64,000 nucleotides of DNA from Gracilariopsis chorda (taxonomy: Eukaryota > Rhodophyta > Florideophyceae > Gracilariales > Gracilariaceae), in NCBI GenBank assembly GCA_003194525.1, contig NBIV01000121.1:62001-126000 (forward strand), given 5' to 3'. The notes beneath the pieces are model-generated. The model was not told where the DNA came from. It did no database searches and saw only the letters and a list, made by a program, of their open reading frames with translations. Position numbers and translations under genes: made by a program. Below are positions 8,675 through 21,249 of this stretch, piece after piece (position 1 is the first letter of the stretch; the number at the start of each line of letters is the position of its first letter).

Positions 8675-11522
8675 CAAGTGGAGATAATGATGAGCAGCTG
8701 ATGCTATTAATTCCTACGTCACGTAAGATCGGGTTGTCGATACATCATAGCCTATAGATAAATGAAGATGAAATGACCGTATTGCTTAAAAATGGGCCGT
8801 ATCTTGTTCATCAGAGACACTAACGATAGTTCATAGTTGCTAAAAGGCACAGCAATGAGCAAATTATGGCTACGACGTGGCAACCACAGCTTACTCGAGC
8901 AGCGGCTAACCTTGATTCGTCTTCGTTCACGAGGAGCAGCCAGTAATTAGGTCTCAGGTTGTTGGCGGTATATGCGTGTAGGGGCGTGCAGTATGGGCTG
9001 GTTTCTTCATTACCAAGGGTATTCAAAGGTGATAATGCCGGATCTGTTTGAGGAGGGAGCCACTTAGCCGCTGCTTCTCAGGCCTAGAGAATTTGTTGTC
9101 TCTGCCAACGTGGACACGGCGCTGTTGTCTAGATGGCCGTGCGTGCACTGTGGGGGTTGCGTTGCTGTATAGATACACGATGCCTTTGCACTGGTGGTCA
9201 GCGTGGAGCCACAGTTCATTTCGCCCAGATACCATTACGGATTTGCAAGCAAAGGCCAAGATTGATTAATTTGTGAGGCGGCGATCGTCGTTGTGCAGGG
9301 TCTTTGTTCTCCTTGCTGGACTTTCCGACCTCTTCTTCCAGGTTCCTGATCAGCAAAGTCCTCAACAGAAGACGATCGCCGCCCTCTTTTTGTAAGCTGT
9401 TATTCAAAAACCCACCCTCTCATCTCAGGTGCAGCATGAAATGCTGCATTATGCTGTCGGTAGCTGTTTATGCCTCGCTACCAGATCATCAGATTGTACA
9501 CTCTGTCCTCACCCTGAGCCCAAACTACATAAAGATCTTAGTACGGCAACGTTGACCAATAAGATGTCTTTGTTAGCGTCTCTATCCACCCTTGGTAGCT
9601 GTGGTAACGCTTTTTTTGTCTTTCTATGAATAAACGGATCAGGATTGGACACGTTGTATGTCTTCAAAGCGTGATGTAGTAGCGCACTTTCATGTCAAGG
9701 AGCTTTCATAGCACATAGGCTGTATTGAGGAGTTCTTTTCAAAGACGCTGTTCAGTAGCCGCCTGAAACTGCTTGCAAGGCCTTTAACGCAGAGAGGGCG
9801 ATGCCAGAGGAATGACCGAGCAGGAAAAAGAAAGCGGAATAACTTCAATACTTTTCGTATAAGCCACAGTACTCGACCCAGACCTGCACCGAACTTGAAA
9901 CTTTATTTAAACTGAACTTGTTATCCATATTTGAATAGGGTTTATGAGCTACCATTATACTGGTAATATAGCTTGTTCCTCGGCTAATGACAAGTGCATA
10001 CAGAATAGGGGGCTCCACTTTGACACTATGCTGAATTGCACCACAATGCGTTGTATGAAAGCGGGTGTGCATGGCCACACGTCTTTCAGCCTCAGCCATC
10101 TCCTGTCTTATTCTGGCATTGATGGAAGCAGTTTATAGACACACTGTACCTTCGTACAGCACATTCCAAAGGCATACAGCTGCGGTACTCTCATGGTCTA
10201 TGACGGACGGAGAGACTTGGCTTGATACCTTGGGTACCAACGGTACCAGCAATACCCGTAGATGCAGACATGGTTCTAATTGCTGTGATGCGATGAGCTA
10301 GCTGATGTGCTCTGTGTGGGCTTTGGTTATCGCTGGAATTACGTTCTCTGACTTATGCCGCATGCCGCAAGAATCGAACAGCAACTCCAAAGCTTAAAAG
10401 ATGGCTCACGAAGTTGCCTTATGTTACTTATGGCAAAGTCGTGAGCCATCTTACAGACAAAAGTACATTGCATCGCTTTGTATTCAGCCATTAACGTGTG
10501 ATAGTACACAGCAGCACTTCATTGAGCCGATTCTAACCCGAATGGGATTTTTTTCGTCGTGAACTCTGATAACTGGCAAACTCCAGTGAATAATGAGCTG
10601 GTCGGTACGATTCATAAGCGAATATAGCATGCTTTGTTGTACAGCATGGCCTACGCCAGGTTTTGCTCTCTAAAGGGACAGACGGAAGTAACAGCTGTTT
10701 TTGGAGCCATACTATGCGCGAATACATTCTTGACGACGACGATAGATCTCCTGTCGCTTCGAAATCAGGAGCGACGGACCATACTAAAGAAGAAGAAGAG
10801 TGCTTTCTCTTATGGTACTATCGTTGGAACAAGTTGGTTGCGCGTTTGTGCTTTGTACTTCTCAGAACGAACGCACTCACGAACGCTGCGTATTTGCCTG
10901 TGCGTTATATCATTGGATGGCCACAGAAAGCTACCCATCACACCATCATAGCAACTATCTTTGCGGAGGAATGTACAGCAGTTGTTCGCCTGTTTCTAGA
11001 GTGCTCGCGCAGGGTTCCTTGTCTGCCCACCTTTAGAAGAAGTTCCACTTAGGGAAGGTCCCTATGAAATTCCGAAATGGGAGGTAGAAATTAAGTGGCA
11101 CGTCATACTGGATCCAGAACGCTCATGACCTCTTAGACCTAGCGCATTATTTCTATGCTCATCAGCATAGGGACATTAAGCTAGACCTTACTGCTTTACT
11201 GTACAACTACTAGGAGCCATAAGGTTGAGATCAGTAACCCTCTAAGCTTGCCCTGCTACCCTTGCACTCTTACCACCATACAGCGTGTGGGCATAGCGTG
11301 TGGGCATAAGCCGATCCGCCTTTACGAGGTGTACCTATCTTCCTTCCTCCAACGAGGGAAGCGAATTGGACAGGCGATTGGGTCTCTCATGGAGTCCAAC
11401 AACCTTTCATACAGCGTGTAAGGGTTAGAAGGATACAGAGTGATTTTTTGATGGCGTAGAATCCATGCTTAGCGCGAAACAACAAGGCATAATATGTATA
11501 TAATATTATTAGCCTCGAAGAA
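8675..11522. other. No gene recognised
   Basis: Only short frames without family motifs. Two structures stand out: a 13-bp perfect inverted repeat GGCGGCGATCGTC at 9277-9289 with its complement at 9371-9383, and a compact hairpin at 10398-10452. The rest looks like old non-coding spacer. Confidence 0.6.
10398..10452. repeat. Compact hairpin, 21-nt arms
   Basis: Arms AAGATGGCTCACGAAGTTGCC and GGCAAAGTCGTGAGCCATCTT pair at 19 of 21 positions around a 12-nt loop. The first 14 bp of the stem are perfect. It may be a foldback remnant or a short structured transcript; nothing else supports an RNA gene. Confidence 0.4.
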
Positions 11523-11992
11523 CAAGTGGAAACGGCCTTCCGCCGTAGGCGGCGCTGCGCGCCGCGTTGGTTTTGTAGCTTTGTGTATTTTGTAGCGTTC
11601 AGAGGCTCTCCGAGCACTTTGCTCGCTTGCGCTCGCAATAGCGCTCGCAGAACCACGGGGCGCCGCGCCGCCGAGAGTATGTGGAGCCGTTAGGGTTTTT
11701 GTTTAGGTGCTAAAATTGACTGCAGTGCCAGCCAATGATGAGAAATCGCGACACGTTGCTTTGTGTAACTGGGTGGCACTGCAGTCATTATGGGAGTGCC
11801 AGCCAGTAAGCAGGAAGCTTTGCTGCTGCTGCTGCTGCTGACTTTTTTAAGTGGTAGGGAGGCGTTGCGCCAAATGGCAGTTTTGCAAGCGCGCAGAGGG
11901 GCATACAGAGCGGTTTATAGGCGCACCGCCTCCCATCAATCAAGAACACCCCCCTCATACATGTGTAAATCATTAAGAGTGGGGTGTTGAGA
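11523..11992 (-). mobile_element. Non-autonomous Helitron, tandem copy 1 (470 bp)
   Basis: Read on the reverse strand it starts TCTCAACACCCCAC and ends with two GC-rich hairpins (around CGGCCTTCCGCCG and GGCGCTGCGCGCC on the forward strand) and CTTG, followed by T. Inside are a subterminal hairpin around GGGAGGCG and CGCCTCCC, a run of GCA triplets, and an inverted pair based on TGACTGCAGTGCCA. It has no Rep or helicase. Its ends match those of the 6.8-kb Helitron at 16598-23380, so it is probably mobilised by that family. Confidence 0.75.
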
Positions 11993-12462
11993 CAAGTGGA
12001 AACGGCCTTCGGCCGTGGGCGGCGCTGCGCGCCGCGTTGGTTTTGTAGCTTTGTGTATTTAGTAGCGTTCGGAGGCTTTCCGAGCACTTTGCTCGCTTGC
12101 GCTCGCAATAGCGCTCGTAGAACTACGGGGAGCTGCGGCACTGAGAGTAGGTAAAGTGATAGGGGTTTGTGTTTAGGTGCCTAAATTGACTGCAGTGCCA
12201 GCCAATGATGAGAAAGTGCGACACGTTGCTTTGTGTAACTGGGTGGCACTGCAGTCATTCTGGGAGTGCCAGCCAGTAGGCAGCAAGCTTTGCTGCTGCT
12301 GCTGCTGCTGAATTTTTTAAGTGGTAGGGAGGCGTTGCGCCAAATGGCAGTTTTGCAAGCGCGTAGAGGGGCATACAGGGCGGTTTATTGGCGCACCGCC
12401 TCCCGTCAATCAACAACACCCCCCTCATACATGTGTAAATCATTAAGAGTGGGGTGTTGAGA
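11993..12462 (-). mobile_element. Non-autonomous Helitron, tandem copy 2 (470 bp)
   Basis: Directly abuts copy 1 (junction CTTG|TCTC on the reverse strand) with no bases between. Same length and layout as copy 1, with scattered substitutions. Its 3' double hairpin is at about 12003-12035. Confidence 0.75.
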
Positions 12463-12895
12463 CAAGCGGAAACGGCCTTCGGCCGTGGGCGGCGCTGCGC
12501 GCCGCGTTGGTTCTGTAGCTTTGTGTACTTCGTAGCGTTCGGAGGCTCTCCGAGCACTTTGCTCGCTTGCGCTCGCAATAGCGCTCGTAGAACCACGGGG
12601 CGCCACGGCGCCTAGGTGCCTAAATTGACTGCAGTGCCAGCCAATGATGAGAAAGCGCGACACGTTGCTTTGTGTAACTGGCTGGCACTGCAGTCATTAT
12701 GGGAGTGCCAGCCAGTAAGCAGGAAGCTTTGCTGCTGCTGCTGCTGCTGAATTTTTTAAATGGTAGGGAGGCGTTGCGCCAAATGGGCGATTTGGATGGG
12801 CAAACGGGGGCGTGCAAGAGGATTTTGTGGCGCAACGCCTCCATTCAATCAAGAACACCCCCCTCATACGCGTATAAATACTTATGATGGAGAGA
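12463..12895 (-). mobile_element. Non-autonomous Helitron, tandem copy 3 (433 bp)
   Basis: Abuts copy 2. Its 5' end is of the TCTCTCCAT subtype, the same as the 6.8-kb element, and the flanking base before it is A as expected. The internal inverted repeat is perfect here: TGACTGCAGTGCCAGCCA around 12626 and its complement around 12680-12697. It is shorter than copies 1 and 2 through loss of sequence near 12610. Confidence 0.72.
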
Positions 12896-13504
12896 TACTG
12901 CGGCGCTGTGAAATGGTATGGCAGGAAGTATGATAAGTGTGAGTGTCATTTTGCACAAGAAAACGACACCGGACGACGACAGTCCTTAATATCCCCCCTT
13001 CTTAGCTAAAAGAGGACAAGAAATGGGTTCATAGCTCGAGAGTACCAGCACAGGCGTGCAATGCCAATGTAGTAAATAGGCACAAATCGTGACAAAGAAC
13101 CAAGATGCAAGGTAGAAAGGAAACCCGGTAGTGACCGTAAAACACAACGAACGCCAAAGCCCGCGACAATGTACCAAACAGACTACACCAGAGGATAAGC
13201 TATGCGATCAAAACCTTAGATCCAGCTTAGTGCTCATAATCAGTCTTACAATAGCACAATGATCAACACTTACTATCAAAAACCTTAGATATAGTACGTG
13301 GCCGAAGTGTATCGTGCTACACATAACGGGCCGAAACAAGTCAGTGTAGTACGATCACGTAGGAAGATGCGGGAAACCGAGCCAGAACACTTAAAGGGTT
13401 CAGTAGTGAAGAGTGTGGTTGATGGCAAGGAGTACCAGACTGCTCTAAAAGAAGGTGGGGATGGTGGGGGTTGCCAAAAAGATTTGAAGTGTCTGTGGCT
13501 TCCA

Positions 13505-13769
13505 TAGCAACGGCGTTTGGTGCTTGTGCGGCAGCGTTGCACTGACAAGCGGGCAGCTTGCAGTGATTAGTGGCGGTAGCAGAAGTGACACAAGTGGCCA
13601 GTGGATTCGGTAGCAACGGCGGTGACTGTTTGTGCGGTAGCGGTGCACGGACAAGTGGGCGACCTGCAGTGATTAGTGGCGGTAGCAGGAGTGAGAGAAG
13701 CGGCCAGTGGGTTTGATAACAACGGTGGTGGGTGCTTGTGTGGCAGCGACGCATGGACAAGCATGCTGC
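13505..13769. repeat. 106-bp tandem repeat, about 2.5 copies
   Basis: Units begin at 13505, 13611 and 13717, each with TAGCAACGG or TAACAACGG, and share the inner phrase GCAGTGATTAGTGGCGGTAG. The third copy is cut short at about 13769. Units are visibly diverged. Confidence 0.75.
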
Positions 13770-13789
13770 ATGCATACTTATGCGTGACC

Positions 13790-13856
13790 ATGCCCCTCCC
13801 ATGATAGCAGGGCATGTATATTTCGGAGGCATGCCCTGCCATCATGGCCAGGGCAT
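13790..13856. repeat. Inverted repeat, 27-nt arms
   Basis: The left arm starts ATGCCCCTCCCATGATAGCA and the right arm ends with its near complement (CATGCCCTGCCATCATGGCC and on); 23 of 27 positions pair around a 13-nt spacer. It directly follows the 106-bp repeat. Confidence 0.6.
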
Positions 13857-14422
13857 ACGTCCACGTTCACAATAAGCATGATGCTGTACGTAAAACGTAG
13901 GACATGATTAGATTGCGTGCTGGTGAGCAGTCAAAACGAACTGCTTTGAAGCACTTTCACAACGTTGAAATAGTCTTTCTATGTGTGTTGAACACATATA
14001 ATGTCTCATGGGCTTACGAATCGCAATACATTTACGTATTAACCCACAAGTTTGCGTAAGCAGCGGAAGTAGTAGAAAAGTTATGTTTAGCAGCATACGT
14101 AGATCTGGTTTTGTTCCTGTTAGATTTTACAAATGTGATTACCCTGGATGTGCTAAGTGAGGCGGGGAGCTTTCAATACATGTTCGTTAAAAGGGCGGAG
14201 AGAAGGTTTTGCGAATGAAGAAGGAGCAGTTTTGTATTCTTGGCGCGTTAAGACATTCATTATAGATGCAAGGAGAAGGTTTGCTTCAAAAACACTTCAG
14301 CTGTAACATGAGAGTTACAATTTGATACAGATAATGAATTGTTTACGTTGGGGGCCACATTCTACACACTCTATTTGCAGGTTTACAGATTACTAGTGAG
14401 GATGAATTGTTACGTGAAGTAA

Positions 14423-16330
14423 CAAGGAAAAGCGGCTTTCGGCCGCAGGCAGCGCTTCGCGCCGTGGCCAAAAGTTTGCATAAGATATCCGCACAAATTT
14501 TGGGTTATGCATAAATTAATCTATATCAAATTAATAATGCATCTTTATAACGTCTACAGCTTCTTTTGGAAAGGTTTTTTGATGCTTACGGGCACTGTAT
14601 GGGAATTGTGCCCATTTCGGACGTTACTTCTTCACTATGAAGCAATAACACATCATCAGATGTTCTCACACGCAAAAGCCCAACATACAACTGGCTTGGC
14701 AAAACAAAGTTTGTTCGAAATACAAATGTCATTTTCTTCACAATTTTTCCTTGCATTTTATACACAGTTACTGCGAATGCCATTTTGATGGAAAACAGTC
14801 GACGTTTGATTTCCACATCTGCAAACTCAAAGACAACGTCAATCCTGTGAAGTAAAAAGCTTCGCTGAATTTCCTTATGTTTCTCAATGCCCGAAAGTCG
14901 AATCATTCTGCGAGAAATGCTGGTAACAACGAACATATTTTCATTCAGCAAGTTCCCATGAAGTTCATTTCGAATCAACATAACAGAAACACCGAAGTTA
15001 TGTTTCAGATAATAGTGCGGGAATCCAATTGTAGGTAGTTATACGTCAGTTCAGATGCAATGATACTATTTGTGTGAACTTCTTCACAGTTTGAACCTCG
15101 ATTGGGTACGACTGTCCTTTCAGACTTTAAGTCAGACATCTTTCCTGGTAAATACTTTAACTCGTTCTGGGTATGATCCTTCAATAATTGACTTTCTGAC
15201 GCAACAATGTATCAGTTGAGCTTCCCATCTTCCTTCTCCCGGGTTGTTAACCATTTCCACAGCCCCTTTTATGCTTAGTTTACATCTGTTATAGACATGA
15301 TTGGCAGCCTTGCAGATGCTGGAAACGTGCCACGACCAACACTGAGCAAACCTTTCGCAAACAGTGGATCATCTTGTTTAAGAACCTGTTCTGTAAGGCG
15401 AACAACGTTGTCAGTACTGTTCCAGTGCTCGCAAGAAGACCATATAACCTCTCATAAAAGACTAGCTGATATATCACGAATTGTTTCATCCCTTTCGCAA
15501 AATTTGTCTGCTTATTGGAACCACTGGACGCAGTTGCATATAGTCGCCTGCCATAACTACGACCATGCCTCCAAAATGTTTTGTAATGTTTCTTAATTCC
15601 TTCAATACGGTGTTCACAATTTCAAAGATCATTTTTGGGCACATTGAAGGTTAATAAATTACCTGCAAAACAGTCTTCCGGATTAGTTCTGCTCACTGTA
15701 ATCATGGTCCGTACTTGGAAAGTGTTTAATGCTCTCTACTTTGCAAATCTTCGTTTTCATCGATTCCAAATCAGAGGAAATTATGAAAAGTATTTCTGCC
15801 TTCATATAGTGCAGCAGGAATACCTTTCGTGGCTGTCATCATCAACACTAGTCCTTCTTCCTCAACAATATCTGTCAGCGGAGATAAGAGATAGGTGTAC
15901 CTTGTCTCCACTCGTCCTTGTAAGAAGAAAACGCTTCCGTGTGTGTTCAGTTTTTCCGACTCTTTTCTTCTCTCTCCGTATTGTAGTTCTCTCATTATTT
16001 TATCAACAACTTGTTTCTGGCATTCTTTCTGACCATCGTATCGCTCTTTTCATCTTCCTCTAGACCTCCAAGAAGATATTCGACGTATTAGAGCTCGTTC
16101 CTCTGCTAATTGCAGTTTGCTCTCTCTGAGATGAATTTGTGCTACAGTATGAAGAAGGGATCACTTCTGATAAGCCGACCGCCATGTTTGTCCGAAATGT
16201 TAATGATTCTTCGAAGTAGTTCTTTTTTTTTCTTGTGCTCTGTTTCCTTTGGATAAATCTGCACTTAAAGCTCATTTGTGCTTGAATCACAGTTTTAGGA
16301 TTTACTCCTTGTTGAAGGGAAGTGATGAAC
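14423..16330 (-). pseudogene. Worn Helitron copy with Pif1-type helicase remains
   Basis: The 3' end (14423-14463 on the forward strand) has the family signature: CAAG, then a GCGGCTTTCGGCCGC hairpin and a second GC-rich hairpin. Reverse-strand fragments in several frames match the Pif1 helicase of the larger copy: a tail with KIVKKMTFVF and QLYVGLLRVR (14586-14981), an altered Walker A region (VFFLQGRVETRYTY) with ATKGIPAALYEGRNTFHNF near 15771-15995, and an upstream piece LQQGVNPKTVIQAQ (16060-16332). It is much older than the 6.8-kb copy and its 5' end was not found. Confidence 0.6.
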
Positions 16331-16728
16331 AACTAACGCAGCTCAGAAGGACTAGAATGGCATCTTACTGCATCATCAAAAGTCGTTTCGTACTGGTCAA
16401 TTTAGATATATAGAGTCCACAGGCTACTGAAGTGTCAAGAGTGACAGATCTTACACGTGCTTGACCAATTCGCGCCAGAAGGGCAAAGCGTTTGAATACC
16501 ATTGGCTGGTCGTTTGGAGGGAAGTGAATATGCGTTTGTTCATGTATTCTAAGGGGTCAACTTGCTCGTTGTCAGAGCAATTCTTATGTAGGTTAGACAA
16601 GAGGAAGCGGCGCTTCGCGCCGCGGTGGAGAAGTCATAAACAGCGGTGAGAAGAAAGAATGGGTGAAGAAAGCAAAACCAGAAAAGCAAGTAGTTTAATT
16701 CAGTGAATCAAGAACGCAAGAAATATGA

Positions 16729-19700
16729 TTACGGTTGTGTAGGGATGCAGAAGTGAATTGCTTCATGTAGCACTGGGTTGGCGATGGCCACAGTCATGGG
16801 ATGAATTGTGTGCGCATTTGTGGATGTAAGCTGTGGGTCATGCAGGAGTAGCACATGGTCGTTCCTTCGAACGCGCGACAATGCGACATACAACTGACCG
16901 GCGCAGAAGAAGATGGGTCGTACATCCACAACCAAGCCATTCAAGGTTTTTCCCTGTCCTCTGTGAACTGTAGCTGCAAACGAAAGACGAATGGGGAACT
17001 GCCTTCGAATCATGCGAATGTATGTGAAAGAACCATCGAAGTCGATAAGATGCAGGAGCTGTCGTTCCTGCACCTGTCCGTCCTCGTCGAATCGAGCCAC
17101 CTGCATCGTAAATTGATCGACATGCACGACTACGAACAGCTTTCCGTTGACCACAGCGGGATGCAGCACGTTCCGAATGACCATAACTGGCACACCAATC
17201 TTCAAGTCCAAGTTATGAGGCGGTACTCCAGTAGGCGCATACTGATATTCAAACTCGGGGACGATAGAACTGGCGAAGTCGGACTCTGGATTCTGTCCAC
17301 GATCAGGTTGTACCGTCGTAGCTGACGGAAGAGTGAAGCGTTCACCAGGAAATAGATCCAGCGCTGCCGCATTGTGTTCGTCGGCCAACTGGTTTGTGGA
17401 GGCAATGAGCATTTTGCTGAGATCCACATCCTCCTTGCGTCGTGTTATGAGCCACTTCCACAGGAATTGGTAGGCGGTTTGCAAGCCACCGGTAGATCTG
17501 AGTGGTAGTGGAGCGTTGTTGGATATTGTGTTGCGTGCAATGGAACGTAACAGCGATGCAAATGCTGGATCATCCGCTTGGCGTACTTGTTCCGTGAGGT
17601 ACAGCACTTGAACCGAGCATAATGTCCACAGATCACTCTTCCACGGCAATTAGTTGAGAATGTTTGTGTACACCAGTCTCACATTTCTACTTGGCTTGGC
17701 CTCGATGTACACCTGCGTCACTACTGGAGGCAGCTGGGAGTAGTCGCCAGATAGAACGATGGTCAAGCCCCCAAACGGTGGCGGGTTTTCCATTCCACTG
17801 CAGCGAAGATCTTTGAGCAACGCATCCATGAGTTCGAAAAGCTTTCGTGAGAGCATGGTCGCCTCATCCAAGACGAGCAGTTGTATTTCGCGTAGCAGTT
17901 CTGCACGTTGAGATCGGGTACCGTACTTTGACAAAGTGGCTGTAGTGCTGCTTGTGCTGTCCCTATCAGCTACACCCAGTCCGAGCAGGCTATGTAAAGT
18001 GCGGCCACCTTCGTACAACGATGCTGCAATGCCTGTTGTTGCAGTAATTTCGGCGAGCATTCCTTCTGACTCAGTGATATCACGAATGAGGTTGAGCACG
18101 TATATCTTTCCGGTTCCTGCAGATCCTTGCACAAAGAACACGTTTCCAGGAGTGCTTGGTCGCTCCTGCGGCGCCTGTCGTTGTTGCAATGCGGCAATAA
18201 CGGTGTCAATGACTTGTCTTTGGCGAGTTTTTAGGGTGGCGTACCTTGACTGCAAAGTTGACGAATTTCGCACCACTCGCGCGTCTCGAGTTGTTGTAGC
18301 TCGATTTGCCTCACTCAATGCTGCATGGTTCTGCTGTAGGTGTTGGGAGAAGAAGCTGTGATGGCGAATCAGTCGCCCACCGTGCCGGTCTGAGATCTCC
18401 ACCACACGTCGGTACATTTCTTGCTTTCGTTGCTGCTCATCTCCTGTATGTATGTCGCTACATAGCGCCTTCCAGTTTTCGACGGCCATTTGTTCTGGGT
18501 CTGCGCCTTGTTGGTATAGTGTGATAATCAGACGTCGTAGCTCGGAGGGCATGCTGTATATCTGCACTGCTTCTTGGAATGCAATATCAAACTCGGATCC
18601 GTCCGCAAGCAGTCCGCTTACAATCCCAGTTTCACGATACGTTCCATACTGCTGTCCGTTGAAAGTACTTGCGTCTTCATAAGAGCTCGAGCCGTGATAC
18701 ATGAGCAGCAAGCGCAGAGCATAGAGCTCAATGTCCGACGGTGAAACACCTCTGATCCTTGCGACACACTGCTCGTCTTCCGTGCGCTGTACCACGTACA
18801 TGGGCGGATCACAGTCGTCTGTGGGCACCTGAGTGCTGTCTCCGTGGTATTGGTTAAGCACGCGGGCTGGAAGCGTGCGATACAATCGAACGTTTTCAAA
18901 GTAGGAAAGGTAGTCGAGGTTCGCGTATGCTTTGTGCCTCGCAAAGTATCTCTCCAACGTAGACGGCGGCGATGCGGGATGCATTTGATTTCGACCTCTG
19001 AGCAGAAACGTTCGCTCTCATTCCAAGTGAATGACCAGTCGCTCTACTTTTGGTACGATGTGAACATTTCGAAACTCGAAAATTCTCCAAGCTGCGTTGA
19101 CGGCGCCCATCACACGCACTCACATTTGTGCACGAATGTCATTCTGCGCCTGCGGCTCTTGTTGCTGGTCATTGTGTGCGCCTGTCTCATTAGCACCACT
19201 CACATTGAGCACCACCTCCTGAGCTTTGGGCTGCTTAAACGCGTACTTCATCAGATAAGCCACTGCGCCCCCTCTTTGCGTGCGTTCTACGTTGATATGA
19301 GAGCGGTACTTCTTGGTCAGAGTTGGGTTGTACGGCACTATCTTGAGGTCATGTTGCCTTCTTCTGCGGTAGACCACGCGATTCGTGCCTTCTTCAATGT
19401 ACGTCTCCGGCACAATCATGTTGCGGTCGTATCCAAACTTGCAACGCCCAGCACGATTCCGGCAATAGGGGGAGTGAGGGTGCCTGTGCATAGAACGAAT
19501 AAGGGCACGCAACGCGTCGTCTTCACTTGGAAGAAGACGTTCTGCACGAATGAGCTCGTCGATCACATCAACGTCTTCAATCACGCCTCCTTTGAGCCAC
19601 ACGAGCATGTGGTGATGAGGCACATTGCGCTCTTGAAACTCGAGCTTTGATGCAATTCCCAGGCACTTCAATCCAAAGATGTGCTCCGAGTTCTTCTCCA

Positions 19701-21249
19701 AGTCCTTCATAAAGTCGTTTGCGTACTGGTTGTACACCCTTGCAATCAAATCCGGTCGGTCAAACGGTCGAGGGCGGTTACTCTGTGCCGTAAATGCGCT
19801 CCGATTGCTGTTATTCATACCAAGGCGCTGGATGTCCTCTCTCCAGATGTTCATGGTGATTGTAATGAAAAGAGAAGGCCGTCTTCTCCGAGCTACGATC
19901 GCCTGTACATCTATGCGCTTGTTCTCTCAGTACGCTGCTGAGTTGACCGAGTCATCAGGCAGAAATATGCGTCCCATTTGCGCGAACTGGGATGGTGACA
20001 CATGACCTGTTTGCTGTTGTGCTTGCTGGATCTCTTGCTCTTGTAAAATACGTGCCTGTTGTTCTCTCTCCAGGAAGCGTAGTCGCATGTCCTCAATGTT
20101 TGTGTGAGTGCGGAGCACCCACATCTGTATCAACGGTCCACTGTTGAGGAGGATGTTGTCCGAGTACAGACGTCGCTTCGCGTTCTGAGCCCAGGTGAGC
20201 TTTCGGAGCTTCCACTCGTTGACGCAGAGACCTGAGCTTTGCTGTGAGGAGTTCCTTGCATCCAGGAACAGGCCGATGTCAAACAGTTCGTGCTGATCCC
20301 CGTACGGGTAGAGAAGAGGTAAAGTGCCCTTCTCTGCAAGTTTGGATGCCGGTTTTAGAAGTCGGTACCGCACTTGCGCATTGTTTGCGGCATTTGCAGT
20401 CGCCCCTGTTCCAGCAGCAGAAGCACTAGTCACTGCAGCGTGCTCTTCGGTTACGGTTCCTTCTACCAAGCGCGGTACCTGAGACTCCTCTCGTTACAGG
20501 CCAGTCGGATCAACCACGAGTGTTCTCATCATGGTTGGCCCCCCACCTGGAACATCTTCAGGGAGAGGGCCAGCACCTGCATGAGGAGTACTGACTGCAG
20601 CACTTCGGTTTCCTTCGTATCCACGTACGACTACTCTTTGTTCTGCTGCTTGCACGCTGATATCTACGGCAGTCTTTGCATTTTGTTGTTGTTGTTGCTG
20701 TTGCGTGCTAAGCAAGGATCGGTAACGTTCGCGCACCACTTCTGGCTTCGGCTGGATCACATCATACAACTTGGGTACGATATCTCTTACGTTGATTTCC
20801 TGCATGAACGCACGCATATTGGCACGAGCATAGTGAGATGGATCTAAGGAAGGCGGCCCGGTACCCCACAATAAGCTGTAGCGCGTGTTGTTCTGGTTCT
20901 GTGTGGGCAGAGCGAGAGCTGCGTTGCCCTCAAATCTGAGAAAGGAGGAACCGCCTCCCGTCACATGCGACATGTCCATGAACGCTTGCGTCGTCGCGAA
21001 GAGCGTATTCAAGTTGAGGAAATGGCTGTGAAAGGCTCTCAGGCTATAAAGACTGCAAACCAACTCGCTGCTATGCCTTCTGCGGAACGTGACGCCCCAC
21101 CCTGACATTCTTTTCATTCCACAGCACACTCCATTGGTCTCTTTTCCAACCAAAACGCATCCGCAGTACTTGCAGCTAGGAATTCTCAATGTCCAGTCAC
21201 GTACGGGCAGGAGGAGAGCGTGTGTGCGTGCTCGCCGCATCTTCTGCAT
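16729..21249 (-). pseudogene. Helitron Rep/Pif1 helicase, one frame with five stops
   Basis: From the ATG at 21249 to the stop at 16729 the same frame stays in register for about 1,500 codons. It is broken only by stops at 20494 (TAA), 19927, 19120 and 19018 (TGA) and 17650 (TAA). Domains in order: N-terminal zinc motif CKYCGCVLVGKE...CCG; Helitron-like N domain (VNEWKLRKLTWAQNAKRR); Rep with the HUH motif NVPHHHMLVWL and the tyrosine pair in VAYLMKYAFK; linker VMGAVNAAWRIFEF; Pif1 helicase with Walker A reading GSAGTGK followed by Ile instead of Thr/Ser, LDEATMLS, GDYSQLPPV, HRGQGKTLNGLVVDV and LYVALSRVRR. It would nick and unwind DNA for rolling-circle transposition. Stops and the altered Walker A argue that this copy is inactive. 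The last TAA is shared with the copy at 42913-44928. Confidence 0.88.

Larger units (their letters stand above)
12896..14422. other. No gene recognised; tandem repeat and hairpin inside
   Basis: Apart from the 106-bp repeat and hairpin listed separately I see only short frames without motifs. Open reverse frames at 13341-13845 merely follow the tandem repeat. Confidence 0.6.

Noticed and set aside
11500-12900. CRISPR-like or satellite array
   Set aside because: The units are 433-470 bp with Helitron ends at each junction, not short repeats with unique spacers.
13341-13845. Overlapping reverse frames rich in His/Pro/Ala
   Set aside because: They are translations of the 106-bp tandem repeat, open in more than one frame.
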